Under the pieces are notes generated by a model. That model was not told where the DNA came from, searched no databases, and was given only the letters and a program-made list of their open reading frames with translations. DNA of 64,000 nt, from the NCBI RefSeq assembly GCF_032463525.1, contig NZ_CP135971.1:2728001-2792000 (forward strand), written 5' to 3'. How positions within the stretch are numbered: the first letter of the stretch is position 1; each line of letters opens with the position of its first letter. This document shows, piece by piece, positions 59,000 to 64,000 of this stretch. The position numbers and the translations under genes are program-made. This DNA comes from Pseudomonas sp. DTU_2021_1001937_2_SI_NGA_ILE_001 (GTDB lineage Bacteria > Pseudomonadota > Gammaproteobacteria > Pseudomonadales > Pseudomonadaceae).

Positions 59000-59983
59000 A
59001 TGAGCCAGATGAGCTTTTCCGATTTCGAGTATGCCGGTAAGCGCAAGCAAACCCGTCGCGAGCGTTTCCTGGCCGAGATGGAACAGGTGGTTCCGTGGAG
59101 CGGGTTGGTAGCGTTGATCGAGCCTCACTACCCAAAGGCTGGCGGTGGCCGCAAGCCGTATCCACTGGAAACCATGCTGCGCATTCACCTGCTGCAGAAT
59201 TGGTTCTCATTGAGTGATCCAGCCATGGAAGAGGCGCTGTACGAGATTACTTCGATGCGCCAGTTTGCTCGTCTGACGCTCAGCGCTCCGATTCCCGAAG
59301 ACACAACGATCATGAATTTCCGGCACCTGCTGGAGAAGCATCAGTTGGCGGCGGGCATCCTGGAAACCATCAACAATTACCTGCGAGACAAGGGCTTGTC
59401 GTTGCGCCACGGCACCATTGTCGACGCCACAATCATCCACGCACCCAGTTCGACCAAGAACAAGGAAGGTAAACGCGATCCCGAGATGCATCAGACGAAG
59501 AAAGGTAACCAATATTTCTTTGGCATGAAGGCGCATATCGGTGCGGATGCCGAGTCGGGTCTGGTGCACCACGTCCACGGCACAGCGGCGAATGTGGCTG
59601 ATGTAACGGAGGTCGCTCACCTGTTGCATGGCGATGAAAATTTTATCTGTGCCGACGCGGGTTATACCGGCGTGGAGAAGCGGCCGGAGCATGAAGGAAG
59701 GCCGGTGATCTGGCAGATTGCGGCTCGTCGTAGCACCTACAAGCACTTGAGCAAACGCAGCGTGCTCTACAAAGCCAGACGCAAGATCGAGAAGGTCAAA
59801 GCGCAGGCGCGAGCGAAGGTCGAACATCCATTCCGTGTGATCAAGCGCCAATTCGGCTATGTGAAAACCCGCTTCCGTGGCTTGGCCAAGAACACGGCGC
59901 AACTGACCACGCTGTTTGCCCTGTCGAATCTGTGGATGGTGCGCCGGCAATTATTGCCTGCTGCGGGAGAGGTGCACCCGTAA
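59000..59983 (+). CDS. IS5 family transposase
   Basis: 327-residue DDE transposase (MSQMSFSDFEYAGKRKQTRR). An N-terminal DUF772-like domain (LETMLRIHLLQNWFSLSDPA) precedes DDE_Tnp_1 with D in GTIVDATIIHAP, D in ICADAGYTG and E in ARAKVEHPFRVIKRQFGY, the Y-x2-R-x3-E type signature of the IS5 group. The frame is intact, so the element is probably functional. Confidence 0.95.
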   Translation: MSQMSFSDFEYAGKRKQTRRERFLAEMEQVVPWSGLVALIEPHYPKAGGGRKPYPLETMLRIHLLQNWFSLSDPAMEEALYEITSMRQFARLTLSAPIPEDTTIMNFRHLLEKHQLAAGILETINNYLRDKGLSLRHGTIVDATIIHAPSSTKNKEGKRDPEMHQTKKGNQYFFGMKAHIGADAESGLVHHVHGTAANVADVTEVAHLLHGDENFICADAGYTGVEKRPEHEGRPVIWQIAARRSTYKHLSKRSVLYKARRKIEKVKAQARAKVEHPFRVIKRQFGYVKTRFRGLAKNTAQLTTLFALSNLWMVRRQLLPAAGEVHP

Positions 59984-59989
59984 GGACAG

Positions 59990-60014
59990 AAAACCAAGGC
60001 TATGCCTTGGTTTT
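59990..60014 (+). terminator. Terminator inside IS5 after transposase
   Basis: Perfect 11-bp stem (AAAACCAAGGC with its complement) with a TAT loop, ending in TTTT, 6 bases after the transposase stop. Confidence 0.8.
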
Positions 60015-60214
60015 CCAATAATTAACGGCTGAAAATCGGGTTTTTCGGCATCCCTAAGCCGTCCATTTCCGGCTGATGGGCAACTTGTTCGGAGTTTCCC
60101 TAGATCCATATCAGCATGCCGAGCTCGTTTTCAACCAGCCAGGTATTCCAGAGGGTATTCCACCGAGCTTTACATCCAAGATTTTCTTTCTATATTTCAG
60201 AAATATATCCGGTA

Positions 60215-60232
60215 GGTTCAAATCCCCCCGGC
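60215..60232 (+). repeat. Right attachment repeat (attR)
   Basis: Identical to the 18-base ssrA 3'-end sequence at 39764-39781 but without the flanking TCCACCA. It marks the right border of the island; chromosomal sequence resumes after it. Confidence 0.82.
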
Positions 60233-60442
60233 ACAAGTGAATACATGACGACCAAAACACGCCTCTTTTGCGTCAGCGCCTTAAAAGAGTTCAGGAGGTA
60301 ACAACAGAGCCCCGCCCCAACCTGTTTACACCCAAAGCCCCACCCTTGCCCCGCCCCCCTCCCTCCGCTACCCTGCCCCCCGCTCGCTGCCAATTCAGCG
60401 AGTCGGGTTTGGCGACCTGAAAACCATACATCCAGTGACTCT

Positions 60443-60603
60443 CCATAGCGTTGCAGGCGCAGCCCTGCGCGTTTTCCGCTATGGCGGTTGTGCGTGGGAG
60501 ACCTTCGGGTCTACCGGGCGTGGGTGTATGGCCCGGTTCGCCAACCTGCGCACAACTGCCACCCAATCGTTTGGCGACGATCCGTGGCAGTTCCATACAC
60601 CCA
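60443..60603 (+). ncRNA. C4-like structured antisense leader upstream of BRO-N gene
   Basis: Nested hairpins: CCATAGCG/CGCTATGG (60443-60450 with 60477-60484); a 12-bp stem 60483-60494 with 60549-60560; inside it, AGACC-TTCG-GGTCT (60499-60512) and CCGGGC/GCCCGG (60514-60519 with 60531-60536). Two segments are perfectly complementary to a site just before the next gene's Shine-Dalgarno: 60521-60531 with 60593-60603 (11 nt) and 60554-60562 with 60584-60592 (9 nt). This is the architecture of the phage P1/P7/P4 C4 antisense RNA. The family assignment is from recognition, not a covariance search. Confidence 0.65.
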
Positions 60604-60612
60604 GGAGCTGTT

Positions 60613-61164
60613 ATGACCGCAATCAACCCCAACCCTCCCTGCACGCAACACTTCCACGCCATCCTCTTCTACCGCCACCGCCGCCGATTGCGCGCCGTGC
60701 TCAGCGATGGTCAGGGCTGGTTCTGTCTGGCCGATCTCAGCCGCCTGATGGGCCGGGCCATCGATGAGCGGGCGACGATGAAGCTCGACCCGGACCAGCG
60801 GCGCACGGCCTGGGTGGAGAGCCATGAGCATTGGGAGAAGTGCATCCTGGTGAGTGAGTCCGGGGTGTTTGCCCTGCTGGTGCATCACTACGTGCCGGAG
60901 AATCGCAGCCTGCGGCGCTGGCTGACCCATGAGGTGCTGCCGGAGCTGCATCAGCGCTGTGACGATGCGGGGCGGTTGCCGAGCGTCAACAGCCTGGACT
61001 GGCTGGGCAGTTCGTTGCAGGTGCTGCATTGGCGCAATGAGGCGTGGGTGCGTTGGCGGGATATGCCGGGGGTGTTGATGGAGCGGCCGGCTGCAAGACG
61101 GCGTGGGTTGTGGCGGGGGGTGTTGGCTTTGTTGGGTGGCGGTAGGTCTGTGGACATCGGCTAG
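60613..61164 (+). CDS. BRO-N (antirepressor-like) protein
   Basis: 183 residues starting MTAINPNPPCTQHFHAILFY at 60613, five bases after AGGAG. The BRO N-terminal domain is recognisable (GWFCLADLSRLMGRA, WVSHEHW-like and VFALLVHHYVPENRSLRRWLTHEVLPEL), as in phage antirepressors. The C-terminal part ends in a basic/hydrophobic tail instead of a KilA-type domain. Prophage-derived genes of this kind are common in Pseudomonas chromosomes. Expression is probably controlled by the C4-like leader just upstream. Host function unknown. Confidence 0.8.
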   Translation: MTAINPNPPCTQHFHAILFYRHRRRLRAVLSDGQGWFCLADLSRLMGRAIDERATMKLDPDQRRTAWVESHEHWEKCILVSESGVFALLVHHYVPENRSLRRWLTHEVLPELHQRCDDAGRLPSVNSLDWLGSSLQVLHWRNEAWVRWRDMPGVLMERPAARRRGLWRGVLALLGGGRSVDIG

Positions 61165-62371
61165 CTCGTTGGGGCGGGTTTGCTCGTGAAGGGGTCAGGT
61201 TCATGGCTGGTGGGCTGGTTTTGCTGGCCTCTTCGCGGGCAAGCTCGCGCCTACGAAAGCCCTGCGGGGCCGCGCAGATCGGCGTTGAAGCCGAGCCTAT
61301 GGCGGGGTCAGCGGCAACCACCTGTAATTTTCTCGATACAAAAAGACACAATTGGCACAGATCTTCCAAGTGGAACGGCCGTGCCATAACCGTGTGGCAC
61401 GCGCTGCGCTTCAGGGGTGCTCACTCGCACCAAAGTGCAGATATCGGACGTCAGGCGTCCATAAACAGTGCAGGTGCCCGGCCACAAGCCTGGCACCTGA
61501 CCCGGAAAGGAGTCTCTCTGTGTCGCATTCAGATCGTGTAACCCCATCCTTGCACCTTCCACCGCTTCACCCTGCCGCGTCCGCCCCAGGCCTGCCTGCC
61601 GTCTCCAAACCACTACTTGCCAAATTGATGCACGTTTTCTAACGGGTATCGGGTCACAGGCCCACGCCTGTCCTGCTGATGTCCTTGTAAAGCGCCTGTT
61701 TCGATAACCAGGCCCGCGCTGCTGTGCACGCCTGTTAAAAGAAACTTGAACATACGCCATGCAACTGCGCGCTGTTTATTGTTCGACAACTTTGTTTGCT
61801 AGTTTCAATTAGCCATCATTTGCTGGCGTTTTTTTCATTTTTTTACAGCCCCTTTTCTACACAGGAGCATCCTTTTGTGAGCATTTGACCAACTAACGCA
61901 CCAACTTGAACCTCCGTTTCCAGTATTGGTGCGCGTGACTACCCAGTCATCCTGATCGGTGCACTTCAATTCGTCTGTCGCCCCAGAGGGACCCGCTTCG
62001 CCTTTTTAATCGGCTTGTTTGGCCAGCACTTCAAAGGAAGAAAACACCTATGCGCCGCCGTTCGAAAATTTATTACAGGAATGCGACATCGGCTCTGGCA
62101 CGCGGGATACAGAGCTTACCGGCCGTCGTTTATGGCACAGCGGTTGCTATGTAGGGTTTCAGGAACACATTCGTACTTTTATGTACGCGACAATAAAAGC
62201 AAGGACTTGCAATGCGATCACCCTGATCGAGACATAACTTCCAACTGAGTGAGCCAGTGCCTCTAAAGGCGGCGTCATGCACCCTGAATATTGCGCAGGC
62301 TTCCCGACTTCGAACATGCCCGAATGTTTGAACGGACTTTTATTGCCCTTCAACTAACCGAGGGAGCTTTA
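61165..62371. other. Long gene-poor region before tonB
   Basis: About 1.2 kb. Besides the REP pair at 61168-61256, I see no gene I can support on either strand. Sequence from about 61780 is AT-richer than the flanks. A weak hairpin GCCA...TGGC followed by seven T residues near 61811-61839 could end a small RNA. The tonB promoter presumably lies near the right end; no convincing Fur box was found. Confidence 0.5.
61168..61256. repeat. Pair of REP-type palindromes in opposite orientation
   Basis: 61222-61256 contains CCTCTTCGCGGGCAAGCTCG, the typical P. putida-group REP core (GCGGG...CTCGC stem followed by CTAC). 61168-61197 (TTGGGGCGGGTTTGCTCGTG) is a degenerate copy in the other orientation. 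Opposed REP pairs are common between genes in this group. Confidence 0.7.
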
Positions 62372-63193
62372 ATGAATGATGCGGTAAGAATGAAAGCGGT
62401 CCCCGCCCCGTTGCCGGATGAGCGTCCGGTGGCGTGGCAGGGCATCCCTTTCAAACCTAATACTTCAAGACCCGGTGGCCTCGGTAAACCGCAAGTCGTG
62501 TTATTGATCGCGGCGTCCGTGCTTATTCACGGCGCGGTGTGGTGGTACATGCAAACCGCCAAGGCGGAAGTTCCGGAAGTGGCGCCGCAAGTGCCGGAAA
62601 TGACCATCGAGCTGAGCAGCCCGACTCCGCCTGCGCCGGAGCCGCCGCCGCCCGAACCGCCACCTCCGCCGCCTCCCCCCGAGCCGGAACAGCCGGTCGA
62701 GGACCCGGATGCCGTAGAGCCGCCGCCCAAGCAGATCGAGAAACCCAAGGTCGAGAAGCCCAAGCCGGTCAAGAAGCCGGAACCCGTGAAAAAGCCCACG
62801 CCGCCTGCGCCGCCGAAACCGCTGGCCGCCCCGGCTCCTGCTGCGCCACCCGCCCCACCAGCACCCGCGCCAGCGCCTGCACCGCCCGCTCCGGCGGCAC
62901 CGGTGAAGGAAAGCGCGGCGGTTTCCGGGCTCGCCAGCCTGGGCAACCCGCCGCCCGAGTACCCGGGGCTGGCGCTGCGCCGCAACTGGGAGGGCCGTGT
63001 GGTGCTGCGCATCAAGGTGTTGCCCAACGGGCGTGCCGGCGCCGTGGAGGTGACCAAGTCCAGCGGCAAGCCGGTGCTCGACGAGGCTGCCGTGGAGGCG
63101 GTGCGCAACTGGAAGTTCATTCCGGCCAAGCGCGGCGACACGCCCATCGAAGGCTTCGCGACCCAGACCATCGACTTCAAGCTGCCGGAATGA
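62372..63193 (+). CDS. tonB: Energy transducer TonB
   Basis: Couples the proton-motive force through ExbBD to outer-membrane receptors for siderophores and other substrates. The 273 residues have an N-terminal cytoplasmic segment (1-38), one membrane anchor (about 40-60; VVLLIAASVLIHGAVWWYM), a long Pro-rich spacer (about 80-200, Pro/Glu then Pro/Lys then Pro/Ala) and the TonB C-terminal domain (about 205-273; PEYPGLALRRNWEG, EAVRNWKFIPAKR). Start at 62372 with GAGGGAG upstream. The tonB-exbB-exbD order marks this as a self-contained TonB system. Confidence 0.95.
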   Translation: MNDAVRMKAVPAPLPDERPVAWQGIPFKPNTSRPGGLGKPQVVLLIAASVLIHGAVWWYMQTAKAEVPEVAPQVPEMTIELSSPTPPAPEPPPPEPPPPPPPPEPEQPVEDPDAVEPPPKQIEKPKVEKPKPVKKPEPVKKPTPPAPPKPLAAPAPAAPPAPPAPAPAPAPPAPAAPVKESAAVSGLASLGNPPPEYPGLALRRNWEGRVVLRIKVLPNGRAGAVEVTKSSGKPVLDEAAVEAVRNWKFIPAKRGDTPIEGFATQTIDFKLPE

Positions 63194-63244
63194 TCCGGCG
63201 CACGACAACCGACAACCTATTTCAAGCTGGTGAGGTGTAGACCC

Positions 63245-63952
63245 ATGAACGAATCGCTCTCTTCCCTGATTGTTCCCGCCGTGCTCTGGGCACTGATTGT
63301 GTTTTCCGTGTTGAGCTGGGCATTGCTGCTGATCAAATCTGCGCAGTACCTGCGCCAGAAGTCCCAGAACAAACAGTTCACCAAGGCGTTCTGGTCGGCA
63401 CCGGATCTGCTCACCGCCGCCGAGCACGCCGCGCAGTACCCTGGTGCCCTGGCGCGCATCGCCAACAGTGGCTTCGAGGCCATGACGGTGGAAGACTCGC
63501 CGCGCACCACGCAGCAGCTGGCGCACACCATCAACCGCTCCGACCGCCTGGAGCGCAACCTGCGCCAGCAAATCCAGAAAGAGCGCCGCTCGCTGGAAAG
63601 CGGCCAGGCGATTCTTGCCAGTATCGGCAGCACCGCGCCCTTCATCGGCCTGTTCGGTACGGTCTGGGGCATCATGGAAGCCTTGCAGAGCATCGGCCTC
63701 ACCGGCTCGGCCAGCCTCGAAGCGGTGGCCGGCCCCATCGGTCACGCGCTGATCGCCACCGGTGTGGGTATCGCCGTCGCCGTGCCGGCGGTGCTCATCT
63801 ACAACTTCTTTCTGCGCCGCCTCAAGCTGGCCGTGGCCGACATGGATGACTTCGCCCACGACTTCGACTCCCTGGCCCAGCGCAGTGCCTTCGCCGTGAG
63901 CCGCCAACCCATCTCCAGCCAGCATGGCCATGCCGTGCGGGAGGCGAGCTGA
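63245..63952 (+). CDS. exbB: Biopolymer transport protein ExbB
   Basis: MotA/TolQ/ExbB proton-channel family; scaffold of the TonB energising complex. The 235 residues start MNESLSSLIVPAVLWALIVF. Three membrane helices can be seen (about 8-32; 120-145; 165-187), with the cytoplasmic loop between the first two and the conserved GSTAPFIGLFGTVWGIMEAL pore-lining block. The stop overlaps the exbD start by one base (TGATG). Confidence 0.94.
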   Translation: MNESLSSLIVPAVLWALIVFSVLSWALLLIKSAQYLRQKSQNKQFTKAFWSAPDLLTAAEHAAQYPGALARIANSGFEAMTVEDSPRTTQQLAHTINRSDRLERNLRQQIQKERRSLESGQAILASIGSTAPFIGLFGTVWGIMEALQSIGLTGSASLEAVAGPIGHALIATGVGIAVAVPAVLIYNFFLRRLKLAVADMDDFAHDFDSLAQRSAFAVSRQPISSQHGHAVREAS

Positions 63953-64000
63953 TGTCGTTCTCCACTCAAGACAGCGATGAAGTGCTCAGCGAAATGAACG
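63952..64000 (+). CDS. exbD: Biopolymer transport protein ExbD (5' end only)
   Basis: Starts MSFSTQDSDEVLSEMN at 63952 and is cut by the window edge. Identification rests on the typical acidic N-terminus and on position directly after exbB with a one-base overlap. Confidence 0.85.
   Translation, partial: MSFSTQDSDEVLSEMN

Larger units (their letters stand above)
58914..60099 (+). mobile_element. Intact IS5-family insertion sequence
   Basis: 1186 bp with 17-base imperfect terminal inverted repeats (58914-58930 and 60083-60099, 14 of 17 matching, starting GGA..CTCCGA) and a perfect 4-bp CTAG target duplication at 58910-58913 and 60100-60103. It carries one transposase and a hairpin terminator. 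Confidence 0.88.
39764..60232. mobile_element. Genomic island integrated at ssrA
   Basis: About 20.4 kb bounded by an 18-bp direct repeat of the tmRNA 3' end. The content differs from the flanks: lower and uneven GC (NACHT gene clearly AT-rich), three IS elements, a type I restriction operon with accessory ATPase and nuclease, a NACHT ATPase and a YaaW pair. No integrase, relaxase or replication gene survives, so the island looks immobile. The ancestral join is inferred, not seen. Confidence 0.8.

Noticed and set aside
61308..61760. Minus-strand ORF of 150 codons in the gene-poor region
   Set aside because: Arg/Gly/Pro-rich, no recognised motif, no good ribosome-binding site.
62015..62248. 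Plus-strand ORFs of 72 and 77 codons upstream of tonB
   Set aside because: Two overlapping frames compete, neither has a recognised family, and both are short.

Overview
The window reads as the chromosome of a fluorescent pseudomonad, most likely of the Pseudomonas putida group. The evidence is the high-GC core, the gene order dnaK-dnaJ-dapB-carA-carB-greA / yhbY / rlmE-ftsH-folP-glmM-tpiA-secG-tRNA-tRNA-rimP-nusA-infB-rbfA-truB-rpsO-pnp, the divergent fur / bamE(omlA) pair, and REP-type palindromes. The assignment is inferred from protein sequences and gene order; no database search was run.

Region 1 (1-25.4 kb, almost all on the minus strand) is housekeeping. Read in transcription order it holds grpE-dnaK-dnaJ (two sigma-32-like promoters visible), dapB, carA-carB-greA, rlmE, ftsH-folP-glmM-tpiA-secG, tRNA-Leu(GAG), tRNA-fMet, and the conserved rimP-nusA-infB-rbfA-truB-rpsO-pnp translation and RNA-decay cluster. 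pnp runs off the left edge.

Region 2 (25.6-30.1 kb) holds recN, fur, bamE, rnfH, ratA and smpB, followed at 39.4 kb by ssrA (tmRNA), the partner of SmpB. Between smpB and ssrA lies a lactate-utilisation locus. lldR (GntR repressor) is divergent from lldP-lutA-lutB-lutC-dld; the last four genes overlap by ATGA junctions, and a perfect 17-bp palindrome lies just downstream of a good sigma-70 promoter.

Region 3 (39.76-60.23 kb) is a genomic island at the 3' end of ssrA. An 18-bp piece of the tmRNA 3' end is repeated at 60215-60232. No integrase remains. The cargo is defence-like: a YaaW-family gene coupled to a membrane/coiled-coil gene; an AT-rich NACHT (NLR-like) ATPase; and a six-gene minus-strand operon encoding a small HTH protein, HsdR, HsdM, an HsdS with an extra C-terminal region, a RecF/OLD-type ABC ATPase and an HNH nuclease. 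Three insertion sequences sit among them: a decayed IS3-family copy with clear inverted repeats, an IS66-type tnpB-tnpC pair, and an intact IS5-family copy with CTAG target duplications.

Region 4 (60.24-64 kb) is chromosome again. It holds a BRO-N/antirepressor-like gene behind a structured leader resembling the phage C4 antisense RNA, a REP pair, a long gene-poor stretch, and tonB-exbB-exbD (exbD cut by the right edge). The best candidates for an undescribed system are the type I restriction operon extended by ATPase plus HNH nuclease and the YaaW/membrane-protein pair.
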